A DNA stretch of 13,650 nucleotides, from contig CAKZLA010000480.1 of the NCBI GenBank assembly GCA_937124525.1, forward strand, positions 1-13,650. The letters run 5' to 3'. This document shows, one piece after another, positions 1-7,256 of this stretch. Position numbers and translations under genes: made by a program. Position 1 is the first letter of the stretch; every line of letters begins with the position of its first letter. The stretch is from an uncultured Desulfobacterium sp. GTDB taxonomy: Bacteria > Desulfobacterota > Desulfobacteria > Desulfobacterales > Desulfobacteraceae. Under the pieces are notes generated by a model. It made no database searches and had not been told where the DNA came from. It saw only the letters and a list, made by a program, of their open reading frames with translations.

Positions 1-155
1 CATTGCCCATCGGGGGGGCGGCATAATAGCCTTTTCAATATTCGTTGTGTCCGCTAGGACATGTGGGTTATATGAAACTCCGTCTAACGTACTGCAGTAT
101 GGATGATATCCCAGTCGCTTCAATTATCATAAATGATATTACCAGTGAATAAAAA

Positions 156-176
156 ATGTTCATAAGATGTTCATAA
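156..176. repeat. Tandem direct repeat ATGTTCATAA, 11-bp period
   Basis: ATGTTCATAA occurs at 156-165 and again at 167-176, separated by one base, so the copies repeat once per DNA helical turn. A TATCAT-AA-ATGATA palindrome lies just upstream at 125-138. Two same-face half-sites fit a regulator-binding site, but no adjacent gene start confirms this. Confidence 0.5.
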
Positions 177-231
177 CTAAACAGTTATAAACACTAATAC
201 CTTCGCCAATTTTTTTTGCTTAGATTTCAAT

Positions 232-274
232 CTATATATTGTGATTATGTTGCCAGCATTAGCACAATATATAG
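232..274. repeat. Perfect 12-bp inverted repeat with 19-nt loop
   Basis: CTATATATTGTG at 232-243 is exactly complementary to CACAATATATAG at 263-274. The arms are almost entirely A/T, so an RNA hairpin would be weak, and there is no following T-run typical of an intrinsic terminator. A DNA-binding site or a remnant of an element end is possible. Confidence 0.5.
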
Positions 275-416
275 TGCTTTAATTGTTAGATTTAAAATTT
301 ATTTTGGAGTTGGCGAAGATGTTGAACACTCTTTCAATATAAATACAAAATCGGCAAGGAACCCCCCTTATGGGTTGGGTGCATCCCCATTTTTCCGGCA
401 TTATTACCTGCAATTC

Positions 417-520
417 GCTCATTTTTTTATAATATGTTGAATTTATTAATACCAAAAAGTTGGACATCAAAAAATTATGCTGATATTTTGTTTTGATTAC
501 AACATGTTATAAAAATGAGC
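417..520. repeat. Imperfect inverted repeat, 21-23-bp arms, 60-bp spacer
   Basis: The arm at 417-439 (GCTCATTTTT... ending ATGTTG) pairs with the arm at 500-520 (CAACATGTTA... ending ATGAGC) apart from a two-base length difference in the T-run and one mismatch. The arms enclose about 60 bp of AT-rich sequence with no open frame of note. This could be a small non-autonomous element, a structured RNA, or a relic. Confidence 0.45.
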
Positions 521-599
521 AAAAACGAGGTTATTATCATACAATTCTATGGAACTTATTGCCGGGCCAACGGGGTCAGGCTTGTGTTATTATCGCTTT

Positions 600-608
600 T
601 GTTATAAT
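600..608 (+). promoter_or_regulatory. Extended -10 promoter for ubiX
   Basis: TGTTATAAT is a perfect extended -10 element (TG-N-TATAAT). No good -35 box lies at the usual distance, which is normal for extended -10 promoters. Transcription would start near 615, giving a leader of about 90 nt before the ubiX ATG at 704. The palindrome at 618-636 would sit at the start of the transcript. Confidence 0.5.
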
Positions 609-617
609 GTATGTTAT

Positions 618-636
618 ATTGATATATAATATCAAT
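618..636. promoter_or_regulatory. Operator-like palindrome upstream of ubiX
   Basis: ATTGATAT (618-625) and ATATCAAT (629-636) form a perfect inverted repeat around a 3-bp centre. Its position immediately downstream of the extended -10 box at 600-608 suits repressor binding at the transcription start. The regulator is unknown. Confidence 0.45.
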
Positions 637-703
637 GGCTTGTAGAGAAATATAAATAAATATGCTTGTTTTAGGGCGAATACAGCTTGGAAACTGGATA
701 AAA

Positions 704-1297
704 ATGGAATTACCTGTAGTTATTGGAATAAGTGGTGCAAGTGGGGTTATATACGGCATTGAAACACTAAGGGTCTTGTCCCAGCTGGGTGTGGAAACAC
801 ATTTGATATTGACCCACGCCGGAGAAACAAACATTGAAATTGAAACGAATTACTCGGTGAAGCAGGTAAAAGAAATGGCCAAGGTTATTTATGAACCTGG
901 AGAGATGACTGCGGCCGTGGCCAGCGGCTCCTTCCTTACCCGGGGAATGCTGGTGGCACCGTGTACGATTAAAACCCTTTCAGGTATTGCAAATTCATAC
1001 AATAGCAATCTCCTTGTTCGTGCAGCTGATGTCACATTAAAGGAAAAAAGGCCTTTGGTGCTCATGGTGCGTGAAACCCCCTTGCACAAAGGTCATCTGG
1101 ATCTCATGTCCCGGGCAGCGGACTTGGGTGCGGTTATTTTACCCCCCGTGCCAGCATTTTATCATCAACCCAAAACCATTGAAGATTTGATCCGGCAGAG
1201 CGTGGGTAAAGCCCTGGATTCTCTAAAAATTGAGCATGAATTATTTCGTCGATGGGGAAGTCTGGCTGGCCAAAATCCAACAAACCAAGGATTTTAA
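704..1297 (+). CDS. ubiX: UbiX-like flavin prenyltransferase
   Basis: Flavin prenyltransferase of the UbiX/Pad1 family. It joins a dimethylallyl group to FMN to make prenylated FMN, the cofactor of UbiD-type decarboxylases. The ATG at 704 gives 197 residues, the usual family length, and puts the FMN-phosphate-binding GISGASG motif at the very N-terminus. An upstream in-frame ATG at 662 would add 14 unconserved residues, so I reject it. Further family signatures are APCTIKTLSGIANSYN, the RPLVLMVRETPLH segment with its conserved Arg and Glu, and the PPVPAFYHQPKTIEDL segment with its conserved Tyr. It stands alone behind its own predicted promoter. No UbiD partner is in the window, so the decarboxylase served (menaquinone-type or aromatic) cannot be named. 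Confidence 0.93.
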   Translation: MELPVVIGISGASGVIYGIETLRVLSQLGVETHLILTHAGETNIEIETNYSVKQVKEMAKVIYEPGEMTAAVASGSFLTRGMLVAPCTIKTLSGIANSYNSNLLVRAADVTLKEKRPLVLMVRETPLHKGHLDLMSRAADLGAVILPPVPAFYHQPKTIEDLIRQSVGKALDSLKIEHELFRRWGSLAGQNPTNQGF

Positions 1298-1400
1298 TAA
1301 TGGGCAATATTTTTAATTTAATGGTGATGAACTGCCCCAAAGTAAACAACACAGAATAAATTCCACCTTAATTTCAAACGCCCTCCAAAATCCTCCATCC

Positions 1401-1429
1401 TTGACAATCCTTGTTATTTTTAATAAAAA
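1401..1429 (+). promoter_or_regulatory. Predicted sigma-70 promoter of the yejM-like gene
   Basis: A perfect -35 TTGACA at 1401-1406 is followed 17 bp later by TAAAAA (1424-1429, 4 of 6 matches to TATAAT). It lies about 50 nt upstream of the ATG at 1482. The TTG of this box could be misread as a start codon extending the gene by 27 residues. Confidence 0.45.
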
Positions 1430-1481
1430 TTCAGCTACATTGCAGTTATTTGCATCTATTAAAACAAGGCCCTGGGATGGA

Positions 1482-3362
1482 ATGATTTTAAAGCGATATC
1501 AAAATATATTAGAAAGAAAAATGTTGTTCAGCTGGTTTAGCTGGTTTTCCATCATGAACTTTATAGTGCTGTCAGCCATTGTTACCCGTTATCTGAAATA
1601 TAACAGCAATGTAGATAGTTTGTTGGCCAAAGTTTATATTCCCCTGGCCATCACTGGCCATATTTCCAGCATTCTTCTGTTGGTGTTTCTTCTTTTTTTC
1701 TTACCGTTAATACTGGTTTTACCCAAGCGTGGTTTTATACTGGCTTCAGGTGTTATTGTGGGTACCCTGGGGTGCACGGCCATTTTAATTGATTTAAACG
1801 TATACAGCCAATACCGCTTCCATATCAACAGTATGGTGATTACTCTCATCATTGGCGGGGGCCGGGAAATCTTTGATTTTTCTCTGGGAACCTACCTTTT
1901 TGGCGTAATGTGTATCGCAGCCATTGTTGCCATGGAAATATTACTGGCCTTTCTGGCATTGCGGCTCAGCATGAATATAACCGGTGGGAGGATACAAAAA
2001 GGTCTTGCCATGCTTGTCCTCTTATCCATACTTTCCAGCCATTTTATCCATGCCTGGGCTGACAGCACCTATTATCGGTCCATCACAAGCATCACCCGGC
2101 ACATTCCCCTGTACCAACCCTTAAAAATGAAAAGATTTCTCTCAAAACATGGCTTTGTCGACCTTGCAGACAATTGGGGAATCACTAAATTAAATTCAAA
2201 CAAATCCGATTCCGCTGCCATTCATTATCCACTGCACGAGTTAACGTTTGCACCCCATTCAAACAAGCCTAATATCGTTTATATACTCATTGATTCATGG
2301 CGATTTGACACGCTAACAAGTAAAATAACCCCCCATCTTTATTCTTTTATAAACACCCATCCCACCCAGAATTTTACCAACCACACCAGTGGTGGAAATG
2401 GCACCCGGGTGGGAATATTTTCCCTGTTTTACGGCATTTTCGGATCAAACTGGTCTTCCGTGTCAAGCGAACAGATCGGGCCTGTTTTTATAAAATATCT
2501 GTTAAAAAACAAGTACCAGATGGGCATATTTGCCAGTGCAAAGTTGACAAGGCCTGCCTTTAATCAGACTGTATTCCATGACATTGAAAATTTGAGAAGC
2601 TATTCCCAGGGCGATTCTGCCTGGGAGCGGGACATGGATATTACAACGGACTGGAAAAGCTGGTTTGCCAAACGTGATACAGACAAGCCTTTTTTTAGTT
2701 TTCTTTTCTACGATTCCCCCCATGCCTATACCTACCCCGACGACTATGAAAAAGTATTTGAGCCGGTGCTTTCCAAGGTTCATTATCACAAATTAAATAA
2801 TGATTTTGACCCTGCTCCCTACTTTAATCGCTATAAAAGATCGGTGCATTATGTGGATTCTCTGGTTAAAAAAATCCTGGATGATCTTGAAAAAGCAGAT
2901 ATTCTGGACAATACACTTATTGTTATAAGTGGTGATCATGGCCAGGAGTTCAATGATAACAGGCAAAATTTTTGGGGACACGGCTCCAATTACACAAAAT
3001 ATCAGATAAATGTCCCCTTTGTGATTTACTGGCCCGGAAAAGAAGAAAAAACATTTACCCATGCATCCAGCCACATGGATCTTTCGGCAACACTTTTAAC
3101 TGAGCTCTTTGGCTGTAAAAATCCCATTTCTGATTATAGCAATGGCAGAAACCTCTTTGATTCAAGTGAACGAAAATGGCTCTACCTTGGGGGGGCCTCC
3201 TCCCAAGCCATTGTGGAGCCGGATAGAATTACAGTGACATTTCCAACGGGGAATTACGATATTGTTGACTTGAAGAACCGATTATTGGAAAAAGCATCCC
3301 TTCGACTGGATATTTTGAAAGAAACCATCCAGGAGATGAGTAAGTTCTATAAACAGGAATAA
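1482..3362 (+). CDS. yejM: PbgA/YejM-like inner-membrane sulfatase-fold protein
   Basis: Inner-membrane protein with an N-terminal block of about five membrane helices (roughly residues 14-195) and a C-terminal periplasmic sulfatase/alkaline-phosphatase-fold domain (from about residue 260), 626 residues from ATG 1482. E. coli YejM/PbgA has the same layout and controls lipopolysaccharide synthesis through LapB-FtsH-LpxC. Shared features include the aromatic SWFSWFSIMNF start, ASHF/ADSTYYRSIT-type sequence after the last helix, and an SGGNGTRVGIFSLFYGI segment. Metal-site residues look intact: Asp271 in ILIDSWR, Asp485-His486 in SGDHGQEF and His500 in FWGHG, whereas E. coli YejM is degenerate at the DH position. 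It may therefore be a real hydrolase or phosphoglycol transferase rather than only a sensor. The start follows a GGGATGGA-like ribosome site and the promoter at 1401. It may also be called a generic LTA-synthase-family sulfatase. Confidence 0.85.
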   Translation: MILKRYQNILERKMLFSWFSWFSIMNFIVLSAIVTRYLKYNSNVDSLLAKVYIPLAITGHISSILLLVFLLFFLPLILVLPKRGFILASGVIVGTLGCTAILIDLNVYSQYRFHINSMVITLIIGGGREIFDFSLGTYLFGVMCIAAIVAMEILLAFLALRLSMNITGGRIQKGLAMLVLLSILSSHFIHAWADSTYYRSITSITRHIPLYQPLKMKRFLSKHGFVDLADNWGITKLNSNKSDSAAIHYPLHELTFAPHSNKPNIVYILIDSWRFDTLTSKITPHLYSFINTHPTQNFTNHTSGGNGTRVGIFSLFYGIFGSNWSSVSSEQIGPVFIKYLLKNKYQMGIFASAKLTRPAFNQTVFHDIENLRSYSQGDSAWERDMDITTDWKSWFAKRDTDKPFFSFLFYDSPHAYTYPDDYEKVFEPVLSKVHYHKLNNDFDPAPYFNRYKRSVHYVDSLVKKILDDLEKADILDNTLIVISGDHGQEFNDNRQNFWGHGSNYTKYQINVPFVIYWPGKEEKTFTHASSHMDLSATLLTELFGCKNPISDYSNGRNLFDSSERKWLYLGGASSQAIVEPDRITVTFPTGNYDIVDLKNRLLEKASLRLDILKETIQEMSKFYKQE

Positions 3363-3535
3363 TTAGCAGGCTTTTTATGGAAACCGAAATAAATGAACTT
3401 GGGGCTTGATCATAACGTCGGCCACCTTGTGAAAGTCTAAAGCAGGAATGAAGGACGATGAAATTTGATCATTAAGTAAAAACAAACAAGATACACATGG
3501 CCTGAGGTCATGGGCAAAATGGAGCACCCTTAATA

Positions 3536-4132
3536 ATGCAAGATGATTCACTCATAGCCTGCCATGAATGTGATTTACTCCATCGTATTAAACCCTTACC
3601 GGAAGGATCAACGGCCCTGTGCCGTCGATGTAATGCCGTATTATTCACCCATAAAAAAGACTGTGTGAATCGAAGCCTTTCCCTGAGCATTACGGCTTTA
3701 ATTCTTTTTTTTATATCCAATGCATATCCCCTGCTTGAAATAAAAACAGAGGGCCTTTACCGGGCAACCACTTTGATGGGTGGCGTAAAAAACTTATATG
3801 ATCAAGGGTGCTGGGAAATCGCCATGCTTGTGCTGTTCACCGCAATATTGTTTCCTTGTTTTGAAATCATATCAAGACTATATCTCCTGCTACCCTTGAA
3901 ATTTTATCAAAAACCATGGAAACTGCCGGTTGTTGTAAAGTTTATACAAAAAATAAAACCCTGGGGGATGATGGAAGTCTTCATGCTGGGTCTTTTAATT
4001 TCCGTGGTCAAATTGGTAAAAATGATGAGCGTCATACCGGGACCCTCGCTATATTCATTTTTTGCCTTGATTTTTGTGTTAACCGGAGCGTCGTCTGCAA
4101 TAGATTTCCATTCCATATGGGAAAAATTATGA
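3536..4132 (+). CDS. pqiA: PqiA domain protein, first half (paraquat-inducible protein A)
   Basis: Inner-membrane PqiA-family protein of 198 residues. A zinc-ribbon-like motif (CHEC at 9-12 and CRRC about 17 residues later) precedes four predicted membrane helices. Family signatures include the ATTLMGGVKNLYDQGCWEIA segment and KPWGMMEVFMLGLLISVVKL. E. coli PqiA carries two such domains in one chain; here each is its own gene, and this one resembles the N-terminal copy by order. GGAG at 3521-3524 lies somewhat far (11 nt) from the ATG. A weak promoter (TTGATC near 3465, GATACA near 3490) is possible. It opens a four-gene operon; its TGA overlaps the next ATG (ATGA). The complex is thought to move lipids between the two membranes. 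Confidence 0.9.
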   Translation: MQDDSLIACHECDLLHRIKPLPEGSTALCRRCNAVLFTHKKDCVNRSLSLSITALILFFISNAYPLLEIKTEGLYRATTLMGGVKNLYDQGCWEIAMLVLFTAILFPCFEIISRLYLLLPLKFYQKPWKLPVVVKFIQKIKPWGMMEVFMLGLLISVVKLVKMMSVIPGPSLYSFFALIFVLTGASSAIDFHSIWEKL

Positions 4133-4782
4133 ATGCAGTAAAACCAACTGAATTTTTAACTGCCAGACAGGCAGGCATGATAAGCTGTAAGGACTGTCAT
4201 CTTGTCTGCCGAATCCCTCCATTGAGCAACAACTCATCCAGTATAATATGCCCCCGCTGTGGCAGCCGAATACACCAGAGAAAGCCCAACAGCCTTTCCC
4301 GAACATGGGCCCTTGTTATTACCGCCCTTATTTTGTATGTACCGGCCAATGTACTGCCCATCTCCATCAGCACCACCATGGGGAACACCAAGGGGGATAC
4401 CATAATAAGCGGTGTGATTTATTTTATTGAATCTGGATCATGGGGCATTGGTTTGATTATATTCATCGCCAGCATTTTTATCCCGGTACTCAAGATACTG
4501 GCTTTAATCTATCTCCTGGTTTCCGTGCAGAAAAAATCACAAAAACGCCCCCTGGACAGGACCCGTCTTTATCGCATTGTTGAAGCCGTGGGCCGATGGT
4601 CCATGGTTGATATTTTTGTGATCACCATCATGGCTGCGCTGATAAAACTCGAGTTTCTGGGAAATTTTGAAGCGGGTCCAGCGGCCGTATATTTCGGGGC
4701 GGTTGTTGTTATCACTATTTTTGCCGCCATGAGTTTTGACCCAAGACTGATATGGGATAACATCAAGGACCATCATGAATGA
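4129..4782 (+). CDS. pqiA: PqiA domain protein, second half (paraquat-inducible protein A)
   Basis: Second PqiA-family membrane protein, 217 residues from the ATG at 4129, which overlaps the preceding stop as ATGA, a sign of translational coupling. An earlier in-frame ATG at 3916 would run through the previous gene in another frame and is rejected. It has its own zinc-ribbon motif (CKDC, then CPRC) and four membrane helices. Strong family signatures are WALVITALILYVPANVLPI, the ESGSWGIGLIIFIASIFIPVLKI helix and the VEAVGRWSMVDIFVITIMAAL helix, typical of the C-terminal PqiA domain. It would pair with the first protein as the inner-membrane base of the PqiB channel. Its end overlaps the pqiB start by 8 bp. 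Confidence 0.92.
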   Translation: MNAVKPTEFLTARQAGMISCKDCHLVCRIPPLSNNSSSIICPRCGSRIHQRKPNSLSRTWALVITALILYVPANVLPISISTTMGNTKGDTIISGVIYFIESGSWGIGLIIFIASIFIPVLKILALIYLLVSVQKKSQKRPLDRTRLYRIVEAVGRWSMVDIFVITIMAALIKLEFLGNFEAGPAAVYFGAVVVITIFAAMSFDPRLIWDNIKDHHE

Positions 4783-6412
4783 ACAACACACCACTGATAG
4801 CACCCGTACAACGACGCTGGAACCATTAATTCGCAGGAAAAAATCCTTTTCAATGGTGTGGATCATTCCGTTGATTGCCGCCATTATTGGTGGGTGGCTG
4901 GTATATAAGTCCATATCAGAAAAAGGCCCTGTGATTTCCATTATTTTTAATACTGCTGAAGGACTGGAAGCGGGAAAGACAAAAATAAAATATAAAAATG
5001 TTGTCATCGGCCAGGTGGCATCCATTAAACTGGATGCCGGTTTAGGTCATGTTGTTGTAATGGCAGAAATGGATAAAGACACCAAATCTTATCTGACAAA
5101 AAAGACAAAGTTCTGGGTGGTGCGTGCCCGTTTAAGGGCTGGCCAAGTGTCAGGATTGGGTACCATTTTTGCCGGGGCTTACATTGCCATTGATCCGGTG
5201 CGCAACGGTGCGCCGTCAACCTCTTTCGTGGGGTTGGAGATGCCCCCAGTGGTGACAATGAACAAGGCGGGGCGGCACCTTATCCTGAAAGCTAAAAAAC
5301 TCGGTTCTCTGGATATTGGCTCCCCGATATTTTACCGTCAGATTCAAGTCGGCCAGGTGGAAAGCTATGCGCTGGATGATGACGGGGAACACCTTTCCAT
5401 AAAAATTTTCATTGATGAACCCCACTATCAATATGTACAAAAAAGCACCCGTTTCTGGAACGCCAGCGGCCTTGATGTTTCCATTAATGCCAATGGCCTC
5501 ACCATTGATACCCAGTCCATGGTCAGCCTGTTGATCGGGGGAATTTCCTTTGATAATCCAATATCTTCCGGCAATAATGATCCGGCTGAAAACAATGATA
5601 TCTTCAAACTTTTTAATAATTACGATGAAGCCATTAAAAAAGAATCCATGGGAAAACATGAATGGCTCCTGGTTTTTAAAGGGTCCGTCAGGGGACTTAG
5701 CAAGGGGGCACCCGTGGAATTCAGGGGAATTCCGGTGGGAAAGGTCCAGGATATTGATACACAAATTAAAATAAACTCTGCGGAAATTTTGATATCTGTT
5801 CTCATTGAAACAGAACCCCGCCAGTTCCTTCCCAACAAGAGCGCATTTGATGATGCGGAGAAAAAAGAATTGTTTAATATGCTCGTGTCAAAGGGGCTAA
5901 GGGCACAACTCAAACCTGGTAATATTTTAACGGGGCAACTATTTGTTAATCTGGACTTTTATCCCAATGCGCCAGATCAAAAAATTATCTGGGAAGGTAA
6001 ATGTCCCCAACTGCCCACCATACCGGCGGCATTGGAAGAAGCATTTGCCGTTTTTAATAAATTGTTGAACCGCATGGGCAAAGTACCCTTTGAGCAAATG
6101 GGTCAGGATTTGCATATAGTGATAAAAAACCTGAATAAAACCATTAAGCAGGGAGATATCGTATTAAGACACATAGACAAAACGGTTACACCAGAACTCA
6201 CCTCAACCCTGAAGCAGGTAAAAAAGACCCTGGAACAGGCAAAAAAATCCCTGGCTGCCATGGAACACCTTGTGGGGTCAGATTCTCCCCTGAATCAGGA
6301 TGCAAGACACGCGCTAAGTGAACTTGCCGCAGCAGCACAATCCATGAGAGTGCTCACAGATTATCTGGAACGTCATCCAGACTCCTTAATTTATGGAAAA
6401 GGAAACAATTGA
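4775..6412 (+). CDS. pqiB: PqiB, triple-MCE-domain lipid-transport protein
   Basis: PqiB-family protein of 545 residues. A short cytoplasmic segment and one membrane helix (about 27-46, MVWIIPLIAAIIGGWLVY) are followed by three MCE domains in the periplasm (about 48-145, 160-265 and 288-405) and a helical C-terminal part (about 430-525). In E. coli the three stacked hexameric MCE rings and the C-terminal coiled coil form a tube across the periplasm for lipids. Each MCE repeat shows the usual pattern (for example TAEGLEAGKTKIKYKNVVIG and GLSKGAPVEFRGIPVGKV). The length matches the family. The start overlaps the upstream pqiA by 8 bp, and its TGA overlaps the pqiC start (TGATG). Confidence 0.95.
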   Translation: MNEQHTTDSTRTTTLEPLIRRKKSFSMVWIIPLIAAIIGGWLVYKSISEKGPVISIIFNTAEGLEAGKTKIKYKNVVIGQVASIKLDAGLGHVVVMAEMDKDTKSYLTKKTKFWVVRARLRAGQVSGLGTIFAGAYIAIDPVRNGAPSTSFVGLEMPPVVTMNKAGRHLILKAKKLGSLDIGSPIFYRQIQVGQVESYALDDDGEHLSIKIFIDEPHYQYVQKSTRFWNASGLDVSINANGLTIDTQSMVSLLIGGISFDNPISSGNNDPAENNDIFKLFNNYDEAIKKESMGKHEWLLVFKGSVRGLSKGAPVEFRGIPVGKVQDIDTQIKINSAEILISVLIETEPRQFLPNKSAFDDAEKKELFNMLVSKGLRAQLKPGNILTGQLFVNLDFYPNAPDQKIIWEGKCPQLPTIPAALEEAFAVFNKLLNRMGKVPFEQMGQDLHIVIKNLNKTIKQGDIVLRHIDKTVTPELTSTLKQVKKTLEQAKKSLAAMEHLVGSDSPLNQDARHALSELAAAAQSMRVLTDYLERHPDSLIYGKGNN

Positions 6413-7032
6413 TGAAAAATCCATTCACGCACTTGATTCCCATGGGATTAATGGTCTCTATCTGTATAGGTATGATGGGATGCCAAAACAACACGCCTCC
6501 GGTTTCCTTTTATGCCCTGACTCCCATGACAACGTCAGACGTGTTGCCAGATGGTCAGCAGATTTTAAAAGATGTTACCATAGGTATCGGACCCATAACT
6601 TTTCCCCGAACACTTCAGCGGCCCCAGATCGTCACCAGACCTTCAGCAAACAGGCTGGAATTATCGGAATTTCATAGATGGGGAGGGGATTTAAAACAGG
6701 ACTTCCTGAATATACTGGTTCAGAATATATCAATAATCATGGGATTGAATCAGGTGTTTAAATACCCATGGTCCCCCTCTTTTGAACCCAAATACAGGGT
6801 AACGCTGGATGTGAATCAGTTTGACGGCCGTTTGGGAGAATCGGTGCTGCTGAACATTATCTGGGAGATTAAACAAGGAGAGGCGGGCAAGGAAAAAACA
6901 GAAATTAAACGGTCTATTATTGAACAACCGGTGTCAGAAGATGGCTATAATGCGCTGGTTGAAGCAAAAAGCAAGGCATTAAAAACATTAAGCATTGAAA
7001 TTATAGACAAGATAAGACTGCAAGAGAAATGA
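6412..7032 (+). CDS. pqiC: PqiC, outer-membrane lipoprotein of the Pqi system
   Basis: PqiC/YmbA family (ABC-type transport auxiliary, DUF330) lipoprotein of 206 residues. The signal peptide ends in a lipobox-like MMGC with Cys24 as the lipidation site; no Asp follows the Cys, consistent with outer-membrane sorting. The mature part begins with the family-typical PPVSFYALTPM and continues with IGIGPITFPRTLQRPQIVTR and LSEFHRWGGDLKQDFLNIL. PqiC is thought to dock the PqiB tube at the outer membrane. ATG 6412 shares one base with the pqiB stop and has AAAGGA 10 bases upstream; the TTG directly before it is a less likely start. Last gene of the operon. Confidence 0.92.
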   Translation: MKNPFTHLIPMGLMVSICIGMMGCQNNTPPVSFYALTPMTTSDVLPDGQQILKDVTIGIGPITFPRTLQRPQIVTRPSANRLELSEFHRWGGDLKQDFLNILVQNISIIMGLNQVFKYPWSPSFEPKYRVTLDVNQFDGRLGESVLLNIIWEIKQGEAGKEKTEIKRSIIEQPVSEDGYNALVEAKSKALKTLSIEIIDKIRLQEK

Positions 7033-7146
7033 ACGTTTGATCGTTTTCAAGCCTTATTTTTGGGAAGCATTGTCCTCATATAGCATTGTGCACAATTTTT
7101 AATCCTTTGTTTTTTAGTAACTATTCAAGGTGTTTGTTTTACAGCT

Positions 7147-7180
7147 TGTCCCGGCTTAGGTGGGTAGCCAAGCCGGGACA
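7147..7180. terminator. Strong hairpin between convergent genes, probable bidirectional terminator
   Basis: TGTCCCGGCTT (7147-7157) and AAGCCGGGACA (7170-7180) form a perfect 11-bp G+C-rich stem with a 12-nt loop. It sits between the end of pqiC (plus) and the end of the mvhD-like gene (minus). No long T-run follows on either strand, so it may act with factor help or only protect 3' ends. The remaining 7033-7256 sequence shows nothing else. Confidence 0.5.
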
Positions 7181-7256
7181 CCAGGTGTGGCGCTTCTTTA
7201 CATTGGCGATCACCCTGGGGGAAAACAGGTGGGTATGGCTGTCTATGATCACAGTA

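Larger units (their letters stand above)
1..599. other. AT-rich stretch without a supportable gene
   Basis: No frame here gives a protein I recognise. At the extreme left edge a minus-strand frame is open for about 40 codons and contains an ATG at 22-24 preceded by an AAAAGG-like ribosome-binding sequence, so the 5' end of a leftward gene could lie outside the window; the plus strand is also open there, so this is weak. The rest is rich in A/T and holds a 10-bp direct repeat (156-176), a 12-bp inverted repeat (232-274) and a longer imperfect inverted repeat (417-520), listed separately. The short open frames at 216-440 (plus) and 279-470 (minus) overlap these repeats and have low-complexity composition. 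Confidence 0.6.

Noticed and set aside
216..470. Small open frames of 74 (plus) and 63 (minus) codons
   Set aside because: No ribosome site, no recognisable family, and both overlap AT-rich repeats.
1401..1481. TTG start at 1401 for the YejM-like gene
   Set aside because: The TTG is part of a perfect -35 TTGACA, the added 27 residues are not family-like, and ATG 1482 fits both family length and a ribosome site.
3916..4128. Upstream ATG start for the second PqiA gene
   Set aside because: It would translate 71 residues out of frame through the first pqiA gene; ATG 4129 overlaps the stop as ATGA and begins right before the zinc ribbon.
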